DNA of 64,000 nucleotides, from contig NZ_CP041244.1 of the NCBI RefSeq assembly GCF_006547145.1, positions 6,944,001 to 7,008,000 on the forward strand, read 5' to 3'. Each line of letters begins with the position of its first letter. The first letter of the stretch is position 1. Position numbers and translations under genes: made by a program. The notes below the pieces were generated by a model that worked only from the letters and a program-made list of their open reading frames with translations, had not been told where the DNA came from and ran no database searches. This document shows, one piece after another, positions 33,041-41,867 of the stretch. This DNA is from Actinomadura sp. WMMA1423. GTDB taxonomy: Bacteria > Actinomycetota > Actinomycetes > Streptosporangiales > Streptosporangiaceae.

Positions 33041-33841
33041 GTGCCGCGAGCGGAGTCCACCCAGAGCACGCAGACAGCGCGGAAGGCCAGGCGACGGCGG
33101 CGGGAACCCACGGCGGCGGAGCGCGCGCGGACCCTCGCCTACGGCATCGCGGACGGCGTGCTCGTCGTGCCCGGCGTCCCCCACGCGTCCGTCCCGGCGC
33201 ACACGACCGACCGGGACGGCAGGCCGCTGCTGCTCGTCAGGGCGGACGCGCCGATCGTCATGGCCCTGGCGGACGAGGACGACGTGCCCGCCACCCTGCG
33301 GATCTCCGACGTCGCACCGGTTCCGCTGCCGGACCGCGTCCGGGGGCGGGCCTGGCTGCACGGCTGGCTGTCCGAGGTGCCGGACGGCGGACTGCGCGCC
33401 GCCGCGCTGCGCCTCTCGCACGCCCACCCGCGCCCCGAACTGCTCGACCTCGCCGCCGACGGGGGCGGCCGGCGCGAGTGGACGATCCTCACCCTGGAGG
33501 TCGCCCAGGCCGAGGTCGACGACGCCTGGGGGAGCGCCATCCTGGAGCCCGAGGAGTACGCGGCCGCCGCGCCGGACCCGTTCGTCGCCGTGGAGGCGGG
33601 CATACTGACGCACCTGGACTCCGCCCACCGGGACGAGCTGCCGCGGCTGCTTCCGGAGTCGGTCCCGTCCGGGCCGGTCCGGCCGCTCGGGCTCGACCGG
33701 TACGGCATGTGGCTGCGCCGCTCCGCGCATCCGGGAGCGCACCCGCCGGTCGACGTGCGGGTCGAGTTCGCCGAGCCTGTCAGTGATCTCCACGGTCTGC
33801 GGCGGATGTACAGGCGGCTGTTCGCCCGGGCCACCCCGTAG
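33041..33841 (+). CDS. DUF2470-type protein, probably iron/heme related
   Basis: 266-residue cytosolic protein. The N-terminus is strongly basic; a flavin-reductase-like split-barrel region (HTTDRDGRPLLLVRADAPIVMALADED) is followed by a C-terminal domain of DUF2470 type (LTHLDSAHRDELPRLL, then GLDRYGMWL). Related HugZ-like proteins act in heme use. The GTG at 33041 has AAGGAG 5 nt upstream. The iron boxes immediately upstream support an iron- or heme-linked role. The family assignment rests on pattern only. Confidence 0.75.
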   Translation: MPRAESTQSTQTARKARRRRREPTAAERARTLAYGIADGVLVVPGVPHASVPAHTTDRDGRPLLLVRADAPIVMALADEDDVPATLRISDVAPVPLPDRVRGRAWLHGWLSEVPDGGLRAAALRLSHAHPRPELLDLAADGGGRREWTILTLEVAQAEVDDAWGSAILEPEEYAAAAPDPFVAVEAGILTHLDSAHRDELPRLLPESVPSGPVRPLGLDRYGMWLRRSAHPGAHPPVDVRVEFAEPVSDLHGLRRMYRRLFARATP

Positions 33842-33863
33842 TACGCGGCCCGCGGGTACGGGG
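33834..33863 (+). terminator. nested hairpin at the end of the DUF2470-type gene
   Basis: CCCCGTA (33834-33840) pairs with TACGGGG (33857-33863), with an inner CGCGG/CCGCG pair. It overlaps the stop codon. Beyond it, to 34134, about 270 bases hold no gene that I can support. Confidence 0.5.
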
Positions 33864-34134
33864 TTCGCCCGCCGAAATGCCGGTGGTCCCACGGATGGCG
33901 GGGGAGGCCCCCGCCGAGCGATGATCGAGTCACCGGCCGAGGGACGCCGAACCTCCCCCGACCGGGACGACCTCGACCACCGGTCCGCCCTCGCGGGGTG
34001 GGCGGGCCGGTGGCGAGACCGTACCGGCCGGCAAGGGACGCACCCTTCGGCCGGCCGTTCGTTCCGGTGCCGTCCGGGCCACTGGTCGCGATTGGCCGTT
34101 TCCGCCGCGCCGATCCCGGCGCAGGCTGGAGGAC

Positions 34135-35316
34135 ATGACCGGACATCACCCGCAGACCCGAGCCGTCCACCCGCCCGTGATCGTCCCCGAGGGCAGCCGT
34201 CCGCTCGGCGTGCCGATCTACCAGGGCCACCTGTTCTCCTTCGACGCCTCCGACGAGCTGGCCGCCGCGTTCCAGGGCCCCGACGAGGCGTTCTTCTACG
34301 CCCGGATGGCCAACCCGACCGTCCGCGCCCTGGAACGGGCGCTCACCGAACTGGAAGGCGGATCGGGGACGCTCGCCACCGCCTCGGGCATGGGCGCGGT
34401 CAACGCCGTGCTGACAGGGCTGCTGCGGAGCGGCGACCACGTCATCGCGCAGGCCGCCCTCTACGGCGGCACCCACGCGCTGCTCCAGGACCTCGCCGCG
34501 CGGTGGGGCGTCGAGGTCACGTTCGTCTCCGGCGACGACCCGGCCGAGGTGCGGGACGCGCTGCGCGACACCACGCGGCTCCTCTACCTGGAGACGGTCG
34601 CCAACCCGACCACCCACGTGACGGACCTGCCCGCGTTCACCGAGGCCGTCCGCGGGACGGGCGTGCTGACCGTCGTCGACAACACCTTCGTCCCGCTCCT
34701 GTGCAGGCCCATCGAGCACGGCGTGGACATCGTCGTCCACTCGACGACGAAGTACCTCGGCGGCCACGGCGACACCATCGGCGGCGCCGCGGTCTTCGCC
34801 GACAGGTCCGTCCACCAGCGTGTCTGGGAGCACGCCATCGAACTGGGCTCCACTCCGGACCCGTTCGGCTCCTGGCTGACCGTCCGGGGGCTCGCCACGA
34901 TGCCGCTGCGCGTCGCCAGGCAGAGCGAGTCCGCGCTCGACCTGGCCCGCCGCCTGACCGGCCACCCGGCCGTCGCGCGCGTGCACTACCCGGGGCTGGA
35001 GGACCACCCGCAGCACGAGATCGCCCGGCGGCTCCTGCCGGACGGCGCCGGCGGCGTCCTGTCGTTCGAGCTGCACGGCGGCCGGGACGCGGGCCGGATC
35101 TTCTCCGAGGCCGTCGAGCTCGTCTCGCTCGGCCCGTCGCTCGGCGACATCGCGACCCTGACCATGCACCCGGCCAGCACGTCGCACCGGCAGTTGGACG
35201 CCGAGTCCCTCGCCGCAGCGGGCATCGGTGAGGGACTCGTGCGCCTGTCGGTCGGGCTCGAACACCCGGACGACCTCTGGGCCGACATCGACCAGGCCCT
35301 CCGCAAGGCGGCCTAG
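34135..35316 (+). CDS. Cys/Met metabolism PLP-dependent enzyme
   Basis: 393-residue fold-type I PLP enzyme of the cystathionine gamma-lyase / methionine gamma-lyase family. The cofactor lysine is K206 in VVHSTTKYLGGHGD; YARMANPTV and SGMGAVNAVL are typical substrate and phosphate sites, and VVDNTFVPLLCRP supplies the cofactor aspartate. The ATG at 34135 follows GGAGGAC. The sequence cannot separate gamma-lyase from gamma-synthase activity. Neighbours give no pathway. Confidence 0.93.
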   Translation: MTGHHPQTRAVHPPVIVPEGSRPLGVPIYQGHLFSFDASDELAAAFQGPDEAFFYARMANPTVRALERALTELEGGSGTLATASGMGAVNAVLTGLLRSGDHVIAQAALYGGTHALLQDLAARWGVEVTFVSGDDPAEVRDALRDTTRLLYLETVANPTTHVTDLPAFTEAVRGTGVLTVVDNTFVPLLCRPIEHGVDIVVHSTTKYLGGHGDTIGGAAVFADRSVHQRVWEHAIELGSTPDPFGSWLTVRGLATMPLRVARQSESALDLARRLTGHPAVARVHYPGLEDHPQHEIARRLLPDGAGGVLSFELHGGRDAGRIFSEAVELVSLGPSLGDIATLTMHPASTSHRQLDAESLAAAGIGEGLVRLSVGLEHPDDLWADIDQALRKAA

Positions 35317-35341
35317 CGCGGGAGCCGGCGCGGACGGCGGT

Positions 35342-36499
35342 TCAGAGGTAGAAGCCCGTGTCGGTGGTGGGAGCGTCCTGGCCCTCGGGGCGCTTCTCGC
35401 CCTTGCGGAGCGCCGCGAGTTCGGCGAGGGTCGCGCCCTCGGCGCCGATCTCCGCGGCGGCGACGTCCGAGCCCTCCAGCCAGGAGAGCGACTCCGCGCG
35501 GGTGAGCCGCCCCACCTCGATCTGGGCGAGGCAGCGGCCGGGACGGACCACCGCCGGGTGCAGCATGGCGAGGTCCTCGTTGGTGGTGATGGCCACCAGC
35601 ACGTCCCGGCCCTGGCCGAGCATGCCGTCGGTGAGGTTCAGCAGCCTCGACAGGCCCTGGCCCGTCGACTGCTTGGCCTCGCCGCGGATCAGCTCGTCGC
35701 AGTCCTCCAGGATGAGCAGCCGCCAGCGGCGGTTCTCGTCCTCGTCGTCGCCGACCGCGACCTCCATCAGGTAGCTGGGCGTGCCGAACAGCGCCTCCGG
35801 GTCGAGGACGCAGTCGGACTGGCACCAGCCGTTCCAGGCGCGGGCGAGTGCGCGCAGCGCGGTGGTCTTGCCGGTGCCGGGCGGGCCGTGCAGGAGCAGC
35901 AGCCGTCCGGAGACCTCCTCGCCGGTGAGCTTCATCACCTCGTCGAGCGCCCCGGCGACCGGTGCGGTGTAGTTGCCGCGGATGTCGTCCCAGGAGTCGG
36001 CGGTGATGGCCCGCTCGCTGCGCACGGGGCCGTGCGTCCCCATGTGCCAGAAGCCCATCTCGACGCTGGTCTCGTCCACCTTGGGCGGCTCGGTCGCGTC
36101 CTTCACCGACTCCGCGAGGACCGCCTCGGCCAGCTCGTCGGTCACGGCGGACACCGCGACGTAGGCGACGCCGCTCTTCCAGCGGTTGGACAGCAGCGTC
36201 CAGCCCTCACCCTCGGCGAGCACCGACTCCTTGCCCTTCTCGTGCGCGACCCGCACGAGCCTCGCCTCGTCCGGGCGCAGCGGCGCCTCCGCCCGGACGT
36301 TCTCCAGCCGCGTCGAACGCGACCACGGCTGCTCCCCGGACGCGAACGGGCGCAGCGACAGCACGTCCATCACGTCGGCGGGGGAGTTGTTGTCCGACAG
36401 GTTGAAGACCACGGGCAGCGCGGGCTCCGGCGCTTCGGCGCCCTCCAGCGGCTCGATCAGATGCAGGACCTCCTGCGGCCTCTCCTGCGACATGGTCAT
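35342..36499 (-). CDS. AAA-family ATPase with N-terminal DUF5925-like domain
   Basis: About 385 residues from the ATG at 36499; a TTG, a GTG and a later ATG are also open and no good ribosome-binding site decides. The N-terminal half (to about residue 160) resembles DUF5925. The ATPase has Walker A GPPGTGKTTALRALARAW, Walker B LLILEDCDELI, sensor VAITTNEDL and the arginine finger VVRPGRC. It resembles remodelling ATPases of the spastin/BCS1 kind. Partner unknown. The gene converges with the PLP enzyme. Confidence 0.85.
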   Translation of the reverse strand: MTMSQERPQEVLHLIEPLEGAEAPEPALPVVFNLSDNNSPADVMDVLSLRPFASGEQPWSRSTRLENVRAEAPLRPDEARLVRVAHEKGKESVLAEGEGWTLLSNRWKSGVAYVAVSAVTDELAEAVLAESVKDATEPPKVDETSVEMGFWHMGTHGPVRSERAITADSWDDIRGNYTAPVAGALDEVMKLTGEEVSGRLLLLHGPPGTGKTTALRALARAWNGWCQSDCVLDPEALFGTPSYLMEVAVGDDEDENRRWRLLILEDCDELIRGEAKQSTGQGLSRLLNLTDGMLGQGRDVLVAITTNEDLAMLHPAVVRPGRCLAQIEVGRLTRAESLSWLEGSDVAAAEIGAEGATLAELAALRKGEKRPEGQDAPTTDTGFYL

Positions 36500-36609
36500 G
36501 ACATCGATGATCACGCCCGCCGGCGTGCCGCGTCCACCCAATTAGTCGGGCGCGCCGCGCGTCGGGTCTGGAGATCGGTCGGACACGGCGGTGGGCCGGA
36601 CACGGCGGG

Positions 36610-37392
36610 TCAGGCGCCGCCCTCCCCTGCTTCGCGTTCGGCGCGGGCGGCCTTGCGCGCCTCGGCCTCCTCGAGGTCGAGCTTCTCGGCCTCCTCCGGC
36701 GTGGGGGCCGTGCCGCCGAGGTAGGCGGGCTGCCACCACGTCTCGTCCGAGCTCGGGACCTCGGGGTACTCGCGCTGAGCGCGCTCCAGCAGCTCCGCCA
36801 TCCGGGCTTGCAGGTCCCGGGTGACCTGCTCGTAGTCGTCGCCGCGCTTGGGGTACATCGGCTCGCCGACGAGGATCGTCACCGGCACGTTGCGCTGGAG
36901 GAGCCGGCGCTTGCGGCCCTTCGTCCACATCCGCTGCGGACCCCAGAGCGCGACCGGGATGAGCGGCGTCTTGGACGCCACCGCCATGCGCACCGCGCCG
37001 CTCTTGATCTCCTTCACCGTGAAGGAGCGGCTGATCGTCGCCTCGGCGAAGACCCCGACGATCTCCCCGCTCCGCAGCGCCTTCAGCGCCGCCGCGTAGG
37101 AGGAGGCGCCCGCGTTGCGGTCCACCGGGATGTGGTGCATGCCCCGCATCAGCGGCCCGCCGACCCGGTTGTCGAAGATCTCCTTCTTCGCCATGAACCG
37201 CACCAGCCGGCCCGCGGGGTGGGCGGCGAGGCCGGCGAAGATGAAGTCGAGGTAGCTGACGTGGTTGCTGACGAGCACCGCCCCACCGGTGCTGGGGATC
37301 TGGTCGGTCCCCTCCAGACGGATTCTGATGTTCAGGGCCTTGAACACGCCGAGAGCCGTCTTGATCACCGGTGGGTAAACGAGTTCGCGCAT
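36610..37392 (-). CDS. 1-acyl-glycerol-3-phosphate acyltransferase-like protein
   Basis: 260-residue acyltransferase of the PlsC family, which acylates lysophosphatidic acid in phospholipid synthesis. The catalytic motif is NHVSYLD (H44, D49); the second block is EATISRSF in place of the usual EGTRS, so substrate binding may differ. The C-terminal 45 residues are Glu/Ala/Arg-rich. The ATG at 37392 has no strong ribosome-binding site. It diverges from a gene of unknown function with a 133-base gap. Confidence 0.88.
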   Translation of the reverse strand: MRELVYPPVIKTALGVFKALNIRIRLEGTDQIPSTGGAVLVSNHVSYLDFIFAGLAAHPAGRLVRFMAKKEIFDNRVGGPLMRGMHHIPVDRNAGASSYAAALKALRSGEIVGVFAEATISRSFTVKEIKSGAVRMAVASKTPLIPVALWGPQRMWTKGRKRRLLQRNVPVTILVGEPMYPKRGDDYEQVTRDLQARMAELLERAQREYPEVPSSDETWWQPAYLGGTAPTPEEAEKLDLEEAEARKAARAEREAGEGGA

Positions 37393-37525
37393 GTAGGCAC
37401 CGTACTTGAGCAACTCCTGATCAGCGAGTGCGAGGCGGGGATCGCGATGCATCGCACAACCGGGCCCAACTCTGAGAAGGTGGTGTACGACGTGATCCGC
37501 CGAAGGCTGAGGGAGGATGAGCCCC

Positions 37526-38383
37526 ATGGAACCGTTGGACGCGGCGGCGGACGTGCACGCGCTCATCCGCGACGTGCTGCCCGCCCTGGCGCCCAGCGCC
37601 TGGTTCGATCCCGGCACCTCCGAAGTGGTGCTGCCCGTGGGCCGGTCGGAGGCGCGGGCCTCCAGCTGGACGGTGCTGGAGCGCTGCGCCCGCGAGCCGC
37701 GCTCGGCATGGCCGAAGGTCGTGGACGAGTGGGTCCGCGAGGTCGGCGACCGCGCGTTCCTCGCCGTCGGTGAGATGGAGCTGTTCGGCGACGTGCGCGA
37801 GCTGCTGCGCCTGCGCATCGTGCCGAAGCTCGACCCCCGCGACCGCGAGGGCCTCGTCGTCGTCCCCGCCGGCGACCACTTCGACGCCATGGTGATGATC
37901 GAGCACCCCCGCTACGGCGGCCCCCTCACCAAGGCCCGCGCGGGCCTGCTCGGCCTGCACAAGCTCGGCTACGTGATGACGAACACCCACGACCGCGAGC
38001 TGGCCGACGTCTCCGTGCACGACCAGCCGCTCCTGCCCGGCCGCAACGTCCGCGTCGTCTGCAAGCCCGGCAGCCGCTACGTGTCGGCGCTGCTGAGCGA
38101 GGTCCACCAGTTCCTGCCGTGGCCGAACGAGCACGGCGCCCTGGTCGGCGTCCCGTGCCACAGCACGCTGCTGCTCTACCCGATCACCTCCAGGGCCGTC
38201 CGCGAGGTGCTGCCCGTCTTCGCCGACGTGGTCCGGGAGATGCACGCCGCCGCCGACGACCCCTGCGCCCCCGGCGTCTACTGGAGCCACGGCGAGCGCC
38301 GCCTGACCCCCCTCTCCCCGGACGCGGCAGGCGAAGGCGCCGGCGAATTCGCCCTCTTCCTCCGCAAACTCCCCGAAGAATGA
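37526..38383 (+). CDS. protein of unknown function
   Basis: 285-residue soluble protein without a signal peptide or membrane segment. I do not recognise the family. Visible features are a region with LGLHKLGYVMTNTHDRELADVSVHDQPLLPG, a possible HXXE-poor core, and VGVPCHSTLLLYPI. GGGAGG lies 9 nt before the ATG at 37526, so this is favoured over the ATG at 37517. It ends one base from the convergent ung gene. Confidence 0.75.
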   Translation: MEPLDAAADVHALIRDVLPALAPSAWFDPGTSEVVLPVGRSEARASSWTVLERCAREPRSAWPKVVDEWVREVGDRAFLAVGEMELFGDVRELLRLRIVPKLDPRDREGLVVVPAGDHFDAMVMIEHPRYGGPLTKARAGLLGLHKLGYVMTNTHDRELADVSVHDQPLLPGRNVRVVCKPGSRYVSALLSEVHQFLPWPNEHGALVGVPCHSTLLLYPITSRAVREVLPVFADVVREMHAAADDPCAPGVYWSHGERRLTPLSPDAAGEGAGEFALFLRKLPEE

Positions 38384-38384
38384 G

Positions 38385-39062
38385 TTAGGGCAACTTCCAG
38401 TCGACCGGAGTCGCGCCTTGCTGCTCCAGGAGCTGGTTGGCGCGGGAGAAGGGGCGGGAGCCGAAGAAGCCGCGGTCGGCCGACATGGGGCTCGGGTGCG
38501 GGGACTCGATGCAGGGGACGTTGCCGAGGAGCGGCTTGAGGTTGCGGGCGTCGCGGCCCCACAGGATGGCGACGAGGGGGCGGTTCCGGGCGGCGAGGGC
38601 GCGGATGGCCTGCTCGGTGACCTCCTCCCATCCCTTGTTGCGGTGCGAGCCGGGCTTGCCCGGCATGACGGTCAGCGACCTGTTGAGCAGGCAGACGCCC
38701 TGCTCCGTCCAGGGGGAGAGGTCACCGTTGGACGGCTCGGGGTGGCCGAGGTCGTCGCAGTACTCGCGGAAGATGTTGATCAGGCTGCCGGGCAGCGGCC
38801 GGACGTCCGGGGCCACCGAGAAGCTGAGACCCACCGGGTGGCCGGGCGTCGGGTAGGGGTCCTGGCCCATGATGAGGACGCGCACGTCGTCGAACGGCTG
38901 GGTGAAGGCGCGCAGGATGTGGCTCCCCGCGGGCAGGTAGCGCCGCCCGGCGGCGACCTCGGCGCGCAGCCAGTCGCCGGCGGCGGCGATCGTCCCGGCG
39001 ACGGGGGCCAGCGCGCTCGCCCATCCCGCTTCGACGATCTCCGAGAGTGGTCGTGCCGTCAT
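38385..39062 (-). CDS. ung: uracil-DNA glycosylase
   Basis: Family 1 UDG of 225 residues that removes uracil from DNA. The catalytic motif GQDPYP is at residues 66-71 (D68), and the second motif HPSPMS starts at H189. LLNRSLTV and PFSRANQLL are also conserved. Full length. Confidence 0.98.
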   Translation of the reverse strand: MTARPLSEIVEAGWASALAPVAGTIAAAGDWLRAEVAAGRRYLPAGSHILRAFTQPFDDVRVLIMGQDPYPTPGHPVGLSFSVAPDVRPLPGSLINIFREYCDDLGHPEPSNGDLSPWTEQGVCLLNRSLTVMPGKPGSHRNKGWEEVTEQAIRALAARNRPLVAILWGRDARNLKPLLGNVPCIESPHPSPMSADRGFFGSRPFSRANQLLEQQGATPVDWKLP

Positions 39063-39319
39063 GGCCCACCACCCTAGTGCGATGATCTTGGGTCCGTCGG
39101 AAGATTGCCTGCTTGATCGGCATCGTGAAGTTTTCTGACCGCATCAGGTCGCGTCCCGGGCAAATGTTTTCCAGTGCATCCAAAAGTGGCCGATGAACTG
39201 GGTGAAACGCCCCGTTAAGTCACTGTTACTTCCTGACGGCTCTCATTGACCTACGGACTTCGAGCGCATAACTCCTAGAGAGGTAAGGACGGGCGCAGGA
39301 CGAGCGGACGGACGAGAGC

Positions 39320-40768
39320 ATGACCCAGCTGACCACCGTGGACGCCACCTTCCTCCATGCCGAGAACGCCACCACGCACGCCCACATCGCGGGGCTCGGC
39401 ATCGTCGACCCCGGGACGTGCCCCGGCGGCCGCCTCACCGTCCCGCTCGTCGCCGAGATGGTCCGCAGCCGCGCGCACCTCGCGGCCCGGCCGCTGCGGC
39501 AGCGGCTCGTCCAGGTGCCGTTCGGCCTGGACCACCCGTACTGGGAGGACGATCCCGACTTCGAGCCCGAGCGGCACATCTCCGAGTTCGGACTGCCGGA
39601 GCCCGGCTCCGAGCGGCAGCTCGCCAACCTGGTCGCGATGCTGCACGAGCAGCCGCTCGACCGGTCCCGCCCGCTCTGGGAGATGGTCCTCATCCAGGGT
39701 CTCGCGGGCGGCCGGACGGCCGTCTACGTGAAGGTGCACCACGCGGCCATCGACGGCGTGATGGCCGCCGAGACGCTCGCCGCGCTGCTCGACCTGACGC
39801 CCGAGCCGCGCGACCTGCCCGCCGACGACGCCGCGCCGACCCGCGCGCCCGGGATGGCGAGCATGCTCGGCACCGGGCTGCTGAGGACCGCGCTGCACCC
39901 GGTGCGCTCGGCGATGTCGGCGGCGCGGACCGTCCCCCACCTGGACGACGTCCCGGGCCTGTCCTCCATCCCTGGTGTCGGGCTCATGGCGTCGGCGGTA
40001 CAGGGCGCGCTGCGCCGTCCGGAGCGGCCGAAGGCGCCGCGGGTGAGCGCGCCGCCGACGCCGTTCAACCACCCGATCGGGCGGCGCCGCGCCGTCGCCT
40101 GCGGGGAGCTGCCGCTCGCCGACATCAAGGAGATCCGGCGCGCCCTCGGCGGCAGCGTCAACGACGTGGTCATGGCGCTGTGCGCGACGGCGCTGCGGCA
40201 GTGGCTCGACAAGCGCGGCGAGCTGCCCGAGCGCCCGCTGGTCGCGGCGGTCCCGGTGTCGCTGCGGCGCGGCGCGGTCGCGGCCGCGCAGCCCGGCAAC
40301 CAGGTCTCGATCATGACGGCGCCGCTCGCCACGCACGTCCCCGACCCCGCCGACCGCTACACCTCCGTCCGGCGCGACATGGACGTCGCGAAGCGGCGGT
40401 TCACCGGGACGACGAGCAACTGGGTGCAGGAGATGAGCGGGCTGCTCCCGGCGCCCTTCGCCGCGGCGGTCACGCGGCTGGCGATGCAGGCCGCGCCGGC
40501 GGTGTCGCTGCGCCCCGTCAACCTGGTCATCTCGAACGTCCCCGGCCCGCAGTTCCCGCTGTACCTGTGCGGGGCGAAGGTCCTCGGCTACTACCCGATC
40601 TCGGTCATCACCGACGTCAGCGGCGGCCTGAACATCACGGTGTTCTCCTACGACGGGAAGGTGGACGTCGGCATCGTCGCCTGCCGCGACCTCATCCCCG
40701 ACCCGTCGGAGATCATCGACCACCTCGTGGACGCGCTGGACGAGCTGCGCTCGCTCAGCCGCGAGTGA
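39320..40768 (+). CDS. WS/DGAT-type acyltransferase
   Basis: 482-residue wax ester synthase / diacylglycerol acyltransferase that makes storage lipids from acyl-CoA. The active-site motif HHAAIDG is at residues 140-146; NDVVMALCATALRQWL and NLVISNVPGP are the other typical blocks. The 257-base region upstream holds no gene and probably its promoter. It is likely to supply lipid storage in an organism that also has an Mce lipid importer in this window. Confidence 0.95.
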   Translation: MTQLTTVDATFLHAENATTHAHIAGLGIVDPGTCPGGRLTVPLVAEMVRSRAHLAARPLRQRLVQVPFGLDHPYWEDDPDFEPERHISEFGLPEPGSERQLANLVAMLHEQPLDRSRPLWEMVLIQGLAGGRTAVYVKVHHAAIDGVMAAETLAALLDLTPEPRDLPADDAAPTRAPGMASMLGTGLLRTALHPVRSAMSAARTVPHLDDVPGLSSIPGVGLMASAVQGALRRPERPKAPRVSAPPTPFNHPIGRRRAVACGELPLADIKEIRRALGGSVNDVVMALCATALRQWLDKRGELPERPLVAAVPVSLRRGAVAAAQPGNQVSIMTAPLATHVPDPADRYTSVRRDMDVAKRRFTGTTSNWVQEMSGLLPAPFAAAVTRLAMQAAPAVSLRPVNLVISNVPGPQFPLYLCGAKVLGYYPISVITDVSGGLNITVFSYDGKVDVGIVACRDLIPDPSEIIDHLVDALDELRSLSRE

Positions 40769-40781
40769 ACCCGAGCGCCGG

Positions 40782-41780
40782 TCACAGGCCGAGCGCCGTG
40801 CGGTGCCGCCGCGCCAGGCCCAGCGCGGCGGCACCGGCCGGCTGCATCGGCCGCGGGACCGCCCCGTCGAACGGCGCCATCGACACCTCGCCCTCGTCGT
40901 TGACCGCGACGAGGCCGCCGAACAGCTCGCCGAACAGCCCGTCGTCGATGACGACGACGGTCAGCAGGTCGAGCGCGAGCGTCAGGGGGTCGACGCCGAG
41001 CCCCAGGAAGTGCGCCCGGATGCGCCCCTCCTTCCGTGCGCCGGTCATCGCCTGGTGGAAGGGCCACTCATCTTGGACGAAGTCCTCGCCGTAGTCCTCG
41101 TCCGCTCCGAGGAACTCCTCGGCGTACTCGCGGACCATGCACTTCCAGAGGTCGGGGGGCTCGTCGCCGAGCGGCTGGAACACCCCGACCGGCATCACCT
41201 GGTGGAGCCCGCCGGCGTGCGCGACCTTCGCGGGGTCGCGCCGATGCAGGACGTACCGCCCGGACGTCGTCACGGTGACCGTGGTGACGGCGGGCAGCGC
41301 GGGCCGGCGCGCCAAGTCGCACGGGTCGCCGATCCGGTCGCGCAGCGGCGACCCGGTTTCCCCCGGCTCCCGGGCCGCCAGCTCGTGCGCCACGGACTCG
41401 CCCACGTCGACGCCGTCGAAGTAGCGGGCGGGGCCGAGCCGCAGCACCGGTGGATCGGCCGCGATCAGGCGGTAGCTCGGGCGATCCTCGAAGACGTTCG
41501 GCGGGGCGAGGGCGGCGACGGCCTCGGCGTACGTCCGGTACCCGTCCGGCAGCCCGTGGGCCGGGGCCTGGATCGCGGGCGTCGCGGGACGGGGCTCCCA
41601 CTCCAACCGGATCTCCTCCAGCGGGATCGGGGCGCCGGGGATCCAGGTGTCCCGGCAGAGCAGCGGCGTCCCCGCGACGCGCGGTAGGTCCGGATACAGT
41701 CCGTCCGCGATCTCGCCGAGCCGTCCGCGCGCGGAGTTCAGTGCCGCCCGCTCCCGCCGCCACCTCTCCTCGTCCACCAC
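40782..41780 (-). CDS. protein of unknown function with a Nudix-box-like stretch
   Basis: 332-residue soluble protein. The C-terminal half contains TTSGRYVLHRRDPAKVAHAGG, then GGLHQVMPVGVF and CMVREYAEEFLG; REYAEEFLG resembles the REUXEEXGU end of a Nudix box but has one extra residue, so hydrolase activity is doubtful. I do not recognise the family further. It converges with the WS/DGAT gene. Confidence 0.7.
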   Translation of the reverse strand: MVDEERWRRERAALNSARGRLGEIADGLYPDLPRVAGTPLLCRDTWIPGAPIPLEEIRLEWEPRPATPAIQAPAHGLPDGYRTYAEAVAALAPPNVFEDRPSYRLIAADPPVLRLGPARYFDGVDVGESVAHELAAREPGETGSPLRDRIGDPCDLARRPALPAVTTVTVTTSGRYVLHRRDPAKVAHAGGLHQVMPVGVFQPLGDEPPDLWKCMVREYAEEFLGADEDYGEDFVQDEWPFHQAMTGARKEGRIRAHFLGLGVDPLTLALDLLTVVVIDDGLFGELFGGLVAVNDEGEVSMAPFDGAVPRPMQPAGAAALGLARRHRTALGL

Positions 41781-41867
41781 ACGCCGAGCTTAGGCGCGTT
41801 CAGCTGCGGCGCGTTGCCCTCATCAGTGCCGCCAGGGCAACGCGCCGCGGGTCGACGGGACGTCGTA

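Noticed and set aside
33842..34134. Possible small gene before the PLP enzyme
   Set aside because: Open frames exist but none has a ribosome-binding site or protein-like composition.
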